Assembly (NCBI GenBank): GCA_037501455.1
Contig: CM074863.1
Coordinates: forward strand, 15,744,001-15,808,000
Length of the DNA: 64,000 nucleotides
Direction of reading: 5' to 3'
DNA from: Lantana camara
Taxonomy: Eukaryota; Streptophyta; Magnoliopsida; Lamiales; Verbenaceae
A program made the translations under genes and the position numbers. This document shows, piece by piece, positions 11,759 to 24,358 of the stretch (within the stretch, counting starts at the first letter, position 1; each line of letters starts with the position of its first letter). The notes beneath the pieces were generated by a model that ran no database searches, was not told the origin of the DNA, and worked only from the letters and a program-made list of their open reading frames with translations.

Positions 11759-14700
11759 TGTTTTAAAACTGAAATATTTAAAATATGCGCAAGTTATGAA
11801 TCTGTATATTATTTCTTTAGTGTCTAACCATTAAATGAAATCCACAGAATGCATTTTGGTTTACGCAATGATGACTTAACTAACCGCAGTTAGCTCCCCG
11901 GAAGCGAGGTCGAAAACTACTTAGAAAAGCAAGAACTATTCTTAATTATCATGTTATCCAGACAACTCTTACCAAACTATGTTAATTTACCACGTCAACC
12001 TTTGGTCTCTAAGTGAGTGTAACAGAGCTCCGAAGGGAGGTTAATACATCACTCAGTCAAGTGTACACCATTACCTAGAAATTCATACTAGTAGGTCAAG
12101 ACACTCCACGGCAGCGTGGTCGTGCTTGACTTTCCCCATATTTCATTCTATCCGAAGAAGTCTAATCTTGTATACCGCAAACACATACCCGCCGAAGGGA
12201 GTAGTATGTATCCACTATACTACAGACGGGCAATGGAGACCATAAGAATCCATCTATTTCATCTTGCTCCCACTTGAATTTTTTAGAGTTGTGGATTATC
12301 TTTGATTATCACATAATCTATTTGGCGTCTTATAATCGGAAGTGATTAATCTAATTAATATGCTCCCACTAGGAATAATAAATCACATTTATAATCCTAA
12401 TAATATTTTCAAGTCTACTTAATAACTCTTTATTAATTAGGCCGAAAAATATTAATCCAATTATGCATCACGTTCAATCTCTATTAAACATTATTTATTT
12501 AATCACATCAAATAAAATATGCATAATTGAAAATAGCATAATATTGTTAGGAATAGTACCCTAGAAAGCCGGTTGTATATCCGCTTTGTACTTTTCCTTA
12601 TTGTAATCACAGACAATCTTTGAATGAAATAACGAATTGAGGCAACACTTCTTTATATGCTCTTGTTTGGTATGCGTTTACTGTGCATGTATGAGAACTC
12701 CCCTAATCCTGATGACTTTAGGACTCTACCATTTAGGTGAAATGGTTCATGAAACGAGCCCTATATCACATAAGTCATGATTAGTAAAATACTCCAAGCC
12801 GATGAGTCCTATAGACAATGGGAGTGTCAACCTGACTCCTATAAGGCTTGCTTGTGGGATCACGCCCTTAAGAAGGACCACCTTGTTTCATGGAGGTGCA
12901 AAGTGTATAGTTGATACGTGCGTGATACATGAGGGTGCTTACTTTAATAAGTAAGTTCACTGAGGTGCCCCGTGTGAGAACATTCCTAAATGGGAAAGGA
13001 AGTTTCTATTTCAGGAAATAGAAACTTCCAGTTTAGGAAATATCTCACGAGTCATTGATGTGATTAATTGATCCTTAGACTTGAGGTTCCTTGTCACTTT
13101 ATGAGTTAACTCTGTAGTCTTAGGTATAAGCTTTAAAGGGTGTCGCCTTAGACAACTGATTCAAGGCTTATGCTGGGGCTGCACAAGTGATTCATAAAAG
13201 TGAATGAGAATCAAGAAAGGACCTACACTTGCATTTGCAAGGTGATCTCTTATTGTGTAAGTCATTCATATGTCATATGGAGTCCTTGGCCAAGGCAGTA
13301 GATCAAGACATCAAGAAAAGGGTTTCTTGGATTGAGATCAAATGGATATGAAATGCACTTAGCTTTAAGATCGGATTATTAGGGTTCTGATTATTCCCTT
13401 GCCCTAGATCTTGGTTGAGAGATAGTAAGTAGGAGGATTGTATCTCACATGAATCAATGACTTAAAGGTTCTGTCGAATCCGAACATTCCAATTCAGCTA
13501 GGGGTTAAACACCTGTTGCTAGACTATGGTCGTTTAATCTGTGGACTGATTAATTAATTAGTGAATTAATTAATTGGGGTCACTGCTAATTGAATTGATA
13601 ACCTAGAGGGTCACACACAACAACTTGGTTACATGAGTTGAGGCTTTAGAATGATTAAACGAGTTAATCGGGCCTAGAGGGTTCCACAAGTGTGAAATCA
13701 CACGTGTGGGTCACGTGACTGGACACGTGTCATTATGACACGTGTGCCACACGTGACTATTTAATTGGATATTAAATAATTAAGTTGTTAATTATTTAAT
13801 AGACTTTGGTTTAATTTTTGAATTAAAAAGAAAGTCTTATTTTGGAGAAAAATAATCTAGTTAATTAATTATGAATTAATTAATTAGATAAAATAAGTTA
13901 TTTATTTAAAATAAATAAAGTATAAAATTATCCAAAATTAGTTTGGATATTTTTAGCTCTCTTGAAAGTTGATTTGAATTAGAATTCAAAGTCAAAGTCA
14001 AAGTTGCTTGATGATCAAGTAATAGGAGAGAGAGAGAGACCAAGACCAAAATCCTAGCCCATAAAGGACTAGGATTTTCGGTCCTCCCCTCATTATAAAT
14101 AGGGGAGCTCGAGCTCCCCTTAGAGCTAATTGACAATTCTTTTGGTTCATGTGTTGAACACCATCCTTTCTCCAAGATAAACGAAACCCTAGGTTAAGCC
14201 TAAACACTAACTAGAGAACTAGCATCCTTACTAGTTAGATTGTGATCAAGTTGGTGGACTATCTCTAGAGAGCTTCAAGTTAGAAGTTTGAAGATTCGAG
14301 CTTTACCAAGGAGAGGGGATCAAGCCGCGAGAAGAGCGTTCTTGGGTGGCTTGAAACGCTTCAAGAAAGAATAAAAGAAAAGTAAGTTTCTTAACTCTAC
14401 GAATTTGGATACACGATTGCGAGTCCAAGATCCTTTTGTTGGAAAAATTTTTTAAATTCCGCTGCTTTATGATTCATGTTCACCAACAAATATCTCATAT
14501 TATCATGATCATGCCATAAAATAAAACAATTAAGCATATATGCTTGCAAATAATTATCACATAATTATCATGCTTAAAATTAAATGGCACTTTAAGTAAA
14601 TATGTTATAAATTATCACATAATTTAAATCATATTTACTGATTCGGCAATTAACCAGGAAGATTATTGAAATCGATTCTCAGAAAATTACCATTCCACGC

Positions 14701-14855
14701 AAATTCCCAGGAAACACTGGAGGGGTCACAACGGTCCCACTTAAAAACCAGCCTCATTTGACAGAATTTATGTGCACAGTAGCAGATTTAAAATTATGCA
14801 TCGCATGCATCGTATCAATGCATGTATATGTCTAGAGCACGACACTAATACCAGT
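11759..14855 (-). other. Leader of element B, interrupted by a solo LTR
   Basis: This is the reverse-strand counterpart of A's leader, with recognisable matching stretches around 11880-12400 and 14494-14760. It is split by the family-2 solo LTR at 12545-14488. Next to B's LTR the primer-binding site has decayed to TGGTATTAG on the minus strand (14847-14855 region) from TGGTATCAG. No gene is visible here. Confidence 0.8.
12545..14488 (+). repeat. Solo LTR of copia family 2
   Basis: A 1944-bp TG...CA unit starting TGTTAGGAATAG and ending CACCAACA. It is flanked by the perfect 5-bp duplication aatat (12540-12544 and 14489-14493). It is the forward-strand version of the LTRs of E1 and E2. No internal region or second LTR is present, so the internal part was lost by LTR-LTR recombination. 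A TATA box is at 14094-14101. The small open frames at 13906-14207 are not genes. Confidence 0.95.
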
Positions 14856-17033
14856 TGCTGGGAGGTGGGCCCAGAACAGTAGCAGTCCGGGACCGTACTT
14901 TAAATTTTTTTTCCTAATATACAGGTATCAAAATATTTCTAAAATATTTAATTACAAACAGCGGAAGATTAGCCGGAACTACTCAAGTATATACATGCAA
15001 TTGATAATAAATTTTAAATCACAAAGCAGATAAATAAAGCATGCAATTAACACTTAAGAGCACCTAATTCATCATGCTTAAATAAAAACAATATAAAAAT
15101 ACCTTTCACCAAAGATGGCTACTGCTCCCGGAATTCGCCTCTCGAGGACCCGATACCCGATCTCCTCGCGAAACCGGCAGAACTTCCCTGCAATTACCCC
15201 AGGGACACCCTCGGAGTGTGGGCTCCGGAAGTATTTCTCTAAATACTTAGAGAAAATAAAACTTTAAACTAAAAACCCTTTTTAGGGTTTATTCTCCCGA
15301 AATTAGGCATTTATATATAAACACCTAATTAAAATTAATTTCAAAATAAAATGGAATTAACTAGGAGAATGGGATATAGTTTCAAAGCCGAGAGCTCAGC
15401 CAAAACCTATCCCAAAGTTGGATGGAAAAAATGAAATGCCAAGGCCCCTATTTATAGGAAAAAAACCGAGGGTAAAATAGTAATTTCACCCCCCACTTGC
15501 GTGTGCAACTTGGACACGAAAACCAAGGTGACCACGTCGTAGATCTCAGAGCCACGAGTCCAACGCCGTCGGCCGCTCGCCGATCTAAGCCCTCACGTGC
15601 CCACATGCGCGGCCACAAGGCGACGCGTGTGATTACCTTCGGCTTAGGGTTTCCGATGACGTGGCCGATTCTTATTCGGCCACGTGTCCGGGTCTAGTCC
15701 AACCCGGAACCGGACCCGGTCTGACCCTATCCGAGATCCGATTTGATGACCGACCCATTGATCAGCCCGGCCAGATCTAATCTGGACCTTTCATACGCGA
15801 TGACATGGCGCAATCTCAGTCGTACACGCGGCGCACCACATGGCTTCCAGTCAGCGCCATCTGGGCCCACCTTGCTGACGTGGCGTGACGTGTCAGTGCC
15901 ACGTCAGCCTTTTTTTTTTTTTAAATTAAAATTTTATTTTCTCCAAAATAAAATTTCGGGCATTTCCAACTCTTTGGAACTTCAATTTATTTTCTTAAAA
16001 TAAATTTCTTAGCTATTTTCAAACACTTTGAAAATTTATTTCTTTAATTCCTTTTAACGTTTTATCTTCGGGTTTTCGATTGGGGCTTGCAGGGGGACCT
16101 GCAGGACTAATTAATTTTAGCTCCAAACCGGTTAATATATTATCATCCCATGATAATAATTAATTACCGTTTAACAATAATTAATTCCACTAAATAAATA
16201 TTGTTGCACTCTAAAATTAATTAAATTATTCACGAATTTCTCGATCTAGAATAATTTTGCATTTTACTCCTCCGTGTAGATATCCATGAAAAATAAATTA
16301 ATACTACTATCATTTATTTTTCACTTCTAATATGAAATCTCCTGATTCGCCTTAAGTTCAAATTTCTTGTACGTGAAACACATTCAACATACAACTTCAG
16401 TGACGCATCACACGAAGTACTTTGGCCAAAGTTTTAATTCGAACTTTACAAATCTATTTCAGGAATATCTTTTAACTTTCCAGCAAAGCCACAGATTCCT
16501 CGATCAATATTTCTCTTCAGCGCATTTCATGTAATCACTGAACGTACAAAGGTTTTGGTCAATCGATATCGAGACCTCACTTATGAGCACATTACAATGA
16601 TTAACACTACATGCCTAAAGTCGAAATACTACGAGGATTAAGAGTTCAATGCTCTATAGGATTTATTAATTTTAGATAGTAGTTTAAAATGAACTATCTT
16701 AGTGGTCCAGTTCGATGTTTCCAAATCTATTGAAAATCATCAATGTGTTATAACTGGAAACTCCATTTCCCTATGACGAAAGACTAATCATCTTATATAA
16801 CACATTATAGTCTTGATAAGAACCTATTCTTATCTTACCGACTAGAACTTTAATAACACGTGATTTCGATATCCAAAGTCCTTTCCTATGAAACATATTT
16901 CATATCAGAATATCATCACACGTTATTAATTATGTTAATATACTTATAACTTGCAATAATTTCAGTTTTATTAATCCAACAAAATACGATGTATTTACAA
17001 AGAAATTGGATTTTCAGGGCACTAATCCCAACA
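14856..17033 (-). repeat. 5' LTR of element B (copia family 1)
   Basis: A 2178-bp LTR in reverse orientation, clearly related to the LTRs of element A but with many substitutions and indels. Its T-tract (15909-15921, A on the element strand) is much shorter than A's. It starts next to B's decayed primer site and ends at CCCAACA, the reverse of TGTTGGG. The base run ttaga follows (17034-17038); its partner lies outside the window. The divergence makes B much older than A. Confidence 0.92.
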
Positions 17034-17930
17034 TTAGAAACCAACAAGCAGCACTACTTAATGCGGAGGAGAAAGTTAACTTTCCTACTGATGACGAATT
17101 ATGGCATCAAGTTTGAAGTGGAACATTATTCTAACTGCTTGCAGTACCTCTTTTATTATTTGAAAACTCTCAAGTTGTTAGAATTTGTCGATTTTCTTGT
17201 ACGGATTTATCTATGTAGGATTTGGAATTACAATGTTGTTTGATTTTCTTGTACGGATTTATCATTGAAGGATTTGCAATTATAATGTTGTTAGATTTAT
17301 CTATATTATTAAATTTCTAGTCATCGTTTTTATATGGATACAATTGACAAAATTTTGTATTAAAAACAGGTTAAAATTAAAAATTTATAAAATAATTTTT
17401 TTTTAAAAAGATAAATTTGCGATGAATCTGCGACGAAAAAATTCGTCTGATTTTATAATAAAAAATAATAAAATTCTGAAAGTTCATCTGAAGTTCATTT
17501 GAAAAATAATATTAAAAAAATAAAGTTCGTCTGAAAAATAATAAAATAATAGTTATTCGTCGGAAAGTTCGTCGGAATACAGTTGGTCCGAAATTTTGTA
17601 GTGGAAGTTTTCGTCGAAAATTCGTCGGAAACATCAAGCAGTCAAATTTTGATCAAGGTATGTTGGTCGGGAAGTTCGTCGGAAAAAAAGTTCGTCGGAA
17701 GTCAATTGATTTCGGACGACATAATGCTTAGTCGGAATTTAGCCGGAAAGTTCGCCGGAATTTATGTTCATCGGAAATTTGGTCTGAAAGTTCATCTGAA
17801 ATATGTTCAAACGAGAGTTTTTTAGACGACTTGAAGTTGGTCGGAATTTCGCCGGAAGTTCGTCGGAAATTGCATTTTCTAGACGAAATTGTCTGAAAGT
17901 TCGTCTGGAAAAGGCTGTTTTTTTGTAGTG
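17034..17930. mobile_element. Right end of a CACTA (En/Spm-like) DNA transposon
   Basis: The segment ends in TTTTTTTGTAGTG (17918-17930), the reverse of the CACTACAAAAA terminus of CACTA elements. Before it, about 17415-17910, lies an array of degenerate subterminal repeats of the form TTCGTCGGAA or AAGTTCGTCGGAA in one orientation. Such repeats are the usual binding region for CACTA transposase partners. A three-base duplication would be aag (17931-17933). The left end is not in the window because element B inserted here and its far end is off the left edge. A second copy of TTTTGTAGTG occurs inside the array at 17594-17603. Confidence 0.82.
17036..17116 (+). pseudogene. Possible C-terminal coding relic within the CACTA element
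   Basis: An open stretch of 26 codons runs from the junction with element B to a stop. It reads like real coding sequence (…AALLNAEEKVNFPTDDELW…). It may be the last part of a transposon protein whose upstream part lies beyond B, outside the window. It is too short to identify. Confidence 0.35.
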
Positions 17931-18531
17931 AAGACCATTCAAGTGAAATTGGCTTTGGAATTAATGTTGTTGTACGTATCTACGCATGAGAGTTTTGACA
18001 ATCATTTTGCTAGTCTGTTATTGATTTCGGAATTTGTTTTATGTAATCATATATGAGTAGTTCCGATATTTGGTTATAAGGTATGTCAAATGCATGTCAA
18101 GATCAGAATATGACGCAATTATGTTTTGGTAAATTACAAAAATTGATTAGATTGAACCAATATGTTACCAAAGTAATCTCTATTGGGTAAGATTTAATTA
18201 TTTTTCGTTAATTAACCTATCCTTTGTTATCTATACGAAATAATCGGCCCAAAGGAAGATTGTTTTGGCCAGATAATGATAGTCGTGAATATGTGATACA
18301 TTTGTGTTAGCATGCTTACAATGTGTCGGTCCAAAGAAAGGCATATTGTAAGGCCGTTTTAGTTATCAATATTCCGACTATGTATAAGAGTACCACTTAC
18401 AAATTATTATTTCTGTCCAAAGACTAAATAATAATGTTGTGCTAGGTATCTTGAAATGGGCCCACCAGTCCATATATATTGTGATATTTCGTTTTATTTT
18501 TATATATACATGCTTCTATGTTTAATTAATT
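17931..18531. other. Leader-like stretch of old copia element D, no gene
   Basis: AT-rich sequence between the CACTA end and the D gag fragment. I find no LTR or primer-binding site of D here. D's 5' LTR should therefore lie beyond the CACTA element, outside the window. A sequence like a splice acceptor (TTTTATAG) occurs just before the gag similarity begins. Confidence 0.5.
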
Positions 18532-18955
18532 ATGAGCATATTATTTTCTTTTATAGTGTCTTCCATATCTGCCAACTTGAACAACATCCCTGAGCTCAAT
18601 GGTTCTAATTTCAAACAATGGAAAGAGCATGTTATGATTATGCTTGGTTGTACGGATCTCGATCATGCATTAAGGTTTGATCGCCCTGCGGATCTCACTG
18701 ATACTAGCACCGCTGTACAGAGATCCGCATACGAGAAGTGGGAGCGATCAAATCGCATGAGTTTGATGATCATGAGGCCCTTAATTCCGGAAGCCATAAG
18801 GGGTGGTATTCCTGATGAAGAAATGCAAAAAGTTTCCTTGACCAAATAGCAAACCGATTCAAAACTAATGAAAAGGTTGAGACCAGCACTACTCTTAGTA
18901 AGCTGGTTTCTATGCAGTATAAAGGTAAGGGAAACATAAGGGAGTACATCATAGA
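18532..18955 (+). pseudogene. Element D: gag fragment, decayed
   Basis: Copia gag N-terminal region, with PELNGSNFKQWKEHVMIML followed by a helix-rich gag segment. The frame is lost near 18830 and similarity continues in another frame to GKGNIREYI at about 18948. It then stops abruptly at the family-2 LTR. The rest of gag, the zinc knuckle and the protease of D are missing; D resumes at 20879 with the pre-integrase region. Confidence 0.85.
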
Positions 18956-20878
18956 TGTTGGAAAACACGAATCAGAAAGCAGCGGAATTTAAAAAAAAAT
19001 TCCAACAAAAGGATCTTGGACTCGCAATCGTGTATCCAAATTCGTAGAGTTAAGAAACTTACTTTTCTTTTATTCTTTCTTGAAGCGTTTCAAGCCACCC
19101 AAGAACGCTCTTCTCGCGGCTTGATCCCCTCTCCTTGGTAAAGCTCGAATCTTCAGACTTCTAACTTGAAGCTCTCTAGAGATAATCCACCAACTTGATC
19201 ACAATCTAACTAGTAAGGATGCTAGTTCTCTAGTTAGTGTTTAGGCTTAACCTAGGGTTTCGTTTATCTTGGAGAAAGGATGGTGTTCAACACATGAACC
19301 AAAAGAATTGCCAATTAGCTCTAAGGGGAGCTCGAGCTCCCATATTTATAAGAAGGGGATGGCCGAAATTCTTAGTCCTTATGGACTAAGGATTTGGTCC
19401 CTCTCTCTCCTATTACTTGATCATCAAGTAATTTGACTTTGACTTTGAATTCAAATTCAAATCAACTTTCAAGAGAGCTAAAAATATCCAAACTATTTTT
19501 GGATAATTTTATACTTTATTTATTTTAAATAAATAACTTATTTTATCGTATTAATTAATTCATAATTAATTAACTAGATTATTTTCTCCAAAATAAGACT
19601 TTCTTTTTAATTCAAAATTAAACCAAAGTCTATTAAATAATTAACAACTTAATTATTTAATATCCAATTAAATAGTCACGTGTGGTACACGTGTCCAGTC
19701 ATGTGACCCACACGTGTGATTTCACACGTGTGGAACCCTCTAGGCCCGATTAACTCGTTTAATCATTTTAAAGCCTCAACTCATGTAACCAAGTTGTTGT
19801 GTATGACCCTCTAGGTTCTCAATTCAATTAGCAGTGACCCTAATTAATTAATTCACTAATTAGTTAATCAGTCCACAGATTAAACGACCATAGTCTAGCA
19901 ACAGGTGTTTAACCCCTAGCTGAATTGGAATGTTCGGATTAGACAGAACCTTTAAGTCATTGATTCATGTGAGATACAATCCTCCTACTTACTATCTCTC
20001 AACCAAGATCTAGGGCAAGGGAATAATCAGAACCCTAATAATCCGGTCTTAAAGCTAAGTGCATTTCATATCCATTTGATCTCAATCCAAGAAACCCTTT
20101 TCTTGATGTCTTGATCTACTGCCTTGGCCAAGGACTCCATATGGCATATGAATGACTTACACAATAAGAGATCACCTTGCAAATGCAAGTGTAGGTCCTT
20201 TCTTGATTCTCATTCACTTTCATGAATCACTTGTGCAGCCCCAGCATAAGCCTTGAATCAGTTGTCTAAGGCGACACCCTTTAAAGCTTATACCTAAGAC
20301 TACAGAGTTAACTCATAAAGTGACAAGGAACCTCAAGTCTAAGGATCAATTAATCACATCAATGACTCGTGAGATATTTCCTAATCTGGAAGTTTCCATT
20401 TCCTGAAATAGAAACTTCCTTTCCCATTTAGGAATGTTCTCACACGGGGCACCTCAGTGAACTTACTTATTAAAGTAAGCACCCTCATGTATCACGCACG
20501 TATCAACTACACATTTTGCACCTCCATGAAACAAGGTGGTCCTTCTTAAGGGCGTGATCCCACAAGCAAGCCTTAGAGGAGCCAGGTTGACACTCTCACT
20601 GTCTGTAGGACTCATCGCCTTGGAGTATTTTACTAATCATGACTTATGTGATATAGGGCTCGTTTCATGAACCATTTTACCTAAATGGTAGAGTCCTAAA
20701 GTCATCAGGATTAGGGGAGTTCTTATACATGCACAGATAAAGTAAACGCATACCAAACAAGAGCATATAAAGAAGTGTTGCCTCAATTCGTTATTTCATT
20801 CAAAGATTGTCTGTGATTACAATAAGGAAAAGCACAAAGCGGATATACAATCGGCTTTCTAGGGCACTATTCCTAACA
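18956..20878 (-). repeat. Family-2 copia LTR without target duplication
   Basis: A 1923-bp LTR, TGTTGG...CTAACA, on the minus strand relative to the 12545 solo LTR. Flanking bases differ (ataga before, attgg after). The host element D has also lost about a protein domain's worth of sequence exactly here (late gag, zinc knuckle, protease). The simplest explanation is recombination between two family-2 insertions in D, which deleted the sequence between them. The reverse TATA box lies near 19350 (CATATTTATA). Confidence 0.85.
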
Positions 20879-21903
20879 ATTGGTACAAGTACTCTAATTG
20901 ATAATTTGTATAAATTGAACACCAAAGCTTCAACTGATATTGAAAATCTGCATTCAAGTAACTTTGGTACTAAACGTAAGTTAACAAATGAGAATTCATC
21001 AATGTTGTGGCATAAGCGTTGAGGACATATCTCTGAAAAAAGAATACAGAGGCTTATATCACAAGGAATTTTTGATTCCCTTGATTTTACAGACTTCAAA
21101 ATCTATATAGAATGTATAAAGGGAAAACAAACAAATATGAGGAAATTAGGTGCCAACAGGAGTAAAGAATTTTTAGAGTTGACACATACAAATATTTGTG
21201 GTCCATTCCCTATAGCATCTTGGAATGGACAACGATACTTTATCAACTTTATTGACAATTACTCTCGTTATGGATATTTGTACCTAATTCATTAGAATTC
21301 ACAGTCTTTGGACGTATTTAAGGCTTTCAAAGCCGAAGTTGAGAATCAACTAGGCAATAAAATTAAAGTTGTTAGATCTGACCGTGGTGGAGAATACTAT
21401 GGCAGATATGACGGATCCGGTGAACAACGTCCAGGACCCTTCGCCAAATACTTAAGCGAGTACGGAATCGTACCTCAATACACCATGTCGGGGAGTCCAA
21501 ACTAAAATCGTGTTTTTGAGAGACGAAACCGAACTCTTAAGGATATGGTGAGAAGTATGATTAATCATTCTTCATTATCAGAATCGCTTTGGGGCGAAGC
21601 ACTAAAGACTGCAGTTTATATTTTAAATCGAGTTCCAAGAAAAGCAGTAGATAAAGCCCCATACAAGTTGTGGACAGGTAAGAAGCCTAGTATTAGGCAC
21701 TTGCATGTCTGGGGATGTCCAGCTGAAACTAGGCCCTATAAGCCTAACGAAAGGAAATTGGATTCAAGAACAATTAGCTGCTACTTTGTAAGTTACTCGG
21801 AAAGGTCGAAGGGATTTTAGTTTTATGACCCCTCAAACAAGTCCTTTTTTGAAACGGGAAATGCCAAATTCATTGAGGATATTGATTACAGTGGGAGGGA
21901 TCA
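20879..21903 (+). pseudogene. Element D: pre-integrase and integrase, decayed
   Basis: The pre-integrase zinc region (LWHKR-stop-GHIS) is followed by the integrase core and the start of the linker to RT. At least four in-frame stops are visible, for example in WHKR*GHIS, LIH*NSQS, SPN*NRVFE and SKGF*FYDP. The first catalytic Asp of the integrase is Asn (LTHTNICGP instead of HTDICGP). The second is kept (SDRGGEY). The fragment ends at the gatca duplication of insertion F (21899-21903) and resumes at 46037. It is non-functional and old. Confidence 0.9.
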
Positions 21904-22589
21904 TGTAACGCCCGAGCGCGAGACGTCACATCCCCCGCACCATGACCCGACCCGTATACGAAATGGATTTCCATACACGTGCCGAATCATAGCGAACGGA
22001 GACATACACACTCGCTAAGCCAGGCGGGACCAACCTATAACTTAAACCCCAATAACAACAACAACCAAAGCAATAAAAAGATAGCGGAAGCAATCATTCA
22101 TATATTACATATTGAGCTAGAGCTCTAGGTACCAACATGTATTCCATATATAGATTGAGCTATACGCTCTATGTACCAATAGTTCAAGAAAGATACATAT
22201 AGGTACCAATATTCATGTACGCTCCATACATATACAATTCAAAAGTAACAAAATGAAACAAATGCGTGTAAAGGAAAGGCTAGACACGATGCAAGACTCT
22301 TCCTGACTGGTATCCCGCCTAGCATCCCCTTTCCTGCAAAAACAACTGAAACAACTCCGGGTTCAGTCTTAGACAGACTGGTGGGTATAAAAACAGAGGT
22401 ATAATATCATAATATTGCGGAATTGAAACACATACATGCAAGTTATAATCCTTATTCGAGGTTTAGAAGCATTTCTCCCAAGCGGGAACATAAAGTACAA
22501 CGAATAGGATTATAACAATTCATTTGTTCATTAGGTCATTAATAGCCCTGCGAGAGGGCGTGCATTATCTCCAACCACCACCATGTGTA

Positions 22590-22621
22590 ATCCATTATTC
22601 ATTCATTCATTCATTCATTAC
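22590..22621. repeat. ATTC microsatellite in F
   Basis: Repeated ATTC units (CATTCATTCATTCATT…) with a second looser cluster at about 22645-22665. Simple-sequence repeat inside the non-coding F unit. Confidence 0.85.
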
Positions 22622-23249
22622 ATTCTTTCGTGCACATACATTAGAACATTCATTCGTTCATTCATATACTGTTTTTCCCTCCGGGTAGGGAACGGGTTTG
22701 CAAGGCCCGAGCCCTCATTCATTAATGCTAGAGGGGTACATGAATCCCCAAAAGCCGGGACCCCTTTCATCCACTAATCTCCTAGTGAAATCCAGGTTGC
22801 CGAAATTGTTGGGACTAGTATATGTGGATTCCCGTCAACCCATGCTTCCCCGGTTCACCAATACACTAAGCCCCGGGCCCTCATTCATTGTGATCATTCA
22901 TACATTTCTCGCCAAAACATTTTGGTAGGACATTCACAATAAAGGCTTTCGTTCAAAAACATTTGCTCGTTAAAAATTGGTATAAATACCTATATAGGGT
23001 TTTGGCTAAAATCTTGCACATTAGGTGTTCGGGTCATATTGTTATCTAATAGAAGAAAAACCCACCTGGTAGACAAAAAGAACCCGACACGCTCTCACTG
23101 CCCTACCTCGTCACCCGCCGGATCAAGATCTGTGTAACAAAGGTAGTGTGAGACTCAATCATGACCACATTAGACGCTCGGCTATGCAATAACATGCTAT
23201 GGAATGCTTAAAATGCAATAAAATGTTCAATTATGGTCATGAATATCAT

Positions 23250-24118
23250 TAGGGGTGAACAAAAAAAACCGAACCGAACCGAACCGAACCGAAACCGAAC
23301 CGAACCGAGGCTAACCGAACCGAACCGAAGAGGTTCGGTTTCGGTTTCGGTTATTGATTTTTTGAAATTTCGGTTTCGGTTCGGTTTCGGTAAAAACCGA
23401 ATGGTTTTCGGTTTTTACCGAAAACCGAACCTGGCGTTTACCTTTTAACGTTTTTTTGGTTTTTCCTTATTACCCATCACGCTTTTAAGTTGCTGAGTTC
23501 ATATTTGACGACACATTTTTTAGATCTAGGTTTTGAGTTTTCTTCTTCCAATTTTTCTTTGGCTCACGCCACCCAGAGCTGCCAGTAAACCGCCGTTCCT
23601 CGCCACCTAGAAAGCTGCCGCCGCCATCACCAGTTGCCGCTCGCACCACCAACAATCAGATCCCTCCACCGCTTCCACTCCATCCCCACTGTTGCTTCCC
23701 CTCTGACATTAACTCAGCAGACCAACAAGGTTTTGCTTGTTTTTATTTGCAGATGATGTATATGAATAATGAATTAGTGCAAAATTCGAAGATATTGTTG
23801 CAATTGGTTTGATTTTATTGGGTTAATGTTCTGAAAACTCAACCATCCTCTGTAAATGTTGTAATAATGATGTAATTTTTCTTGGTTCTTGATTTCGTTG
23901 AATGCATAGCCTTCTGCCTCGTTCTTTTTATTTTTATTTTTTCTAATTTTCGGATTTTCGGTTTCTTACCGAAACCGAACCGAAATTTTTCGGTTTTTAC
24001 CGAACCGAAACCGATCCCTTTCGGTTCGGTAAACGGTTAGCATTTTTGCTAACCGAAATTTCGGTTAACCGAAACCGAAAAATCGAATTGTCGGTTTTTT
24101 ACCGATTGAACACCCCTA
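23250..24118. mobile_element. Non-autonomous hAT element, 869 bp
   Basis: The ends are TAGGGGTG and CACCCCTA, flanked by the perfect 8-bp duplication aatatcat (23242-23249 and 24119-24126), which is diagnostic of hAT elements. Both subterminal regions are dense in CCGAACCGAACC / GGTTTCGGTTTCGG repeats in opposite orientation. The middle (about 23515-23930) is different and gene-like in composition. It has a proline/alanine codon-rich stretch, then a T-rich run ending in TTTGCAG. This may be captured host sequence. No transposase is present. Confidence 0.9.
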
Positions 24119-24358
24119 AATATCATAGAATTCAATTAAACACATAATTCACCAAGTTTCGTTCATTATACGGTAAAAACCGTATTCGTTCCCGTTCATA
24201 TCGTTCATACTTTCATACTTTGCATTCATAAGTCATCAATATCATATATCAATCATAAAACATTACTTTAACATAATCATGTTACATATAATTCATAATT
24301 ACGAATAATAAACGCAAAACAAACAATAAAAGAGTTCCCCCAAAGCTGCCATTTCAAA

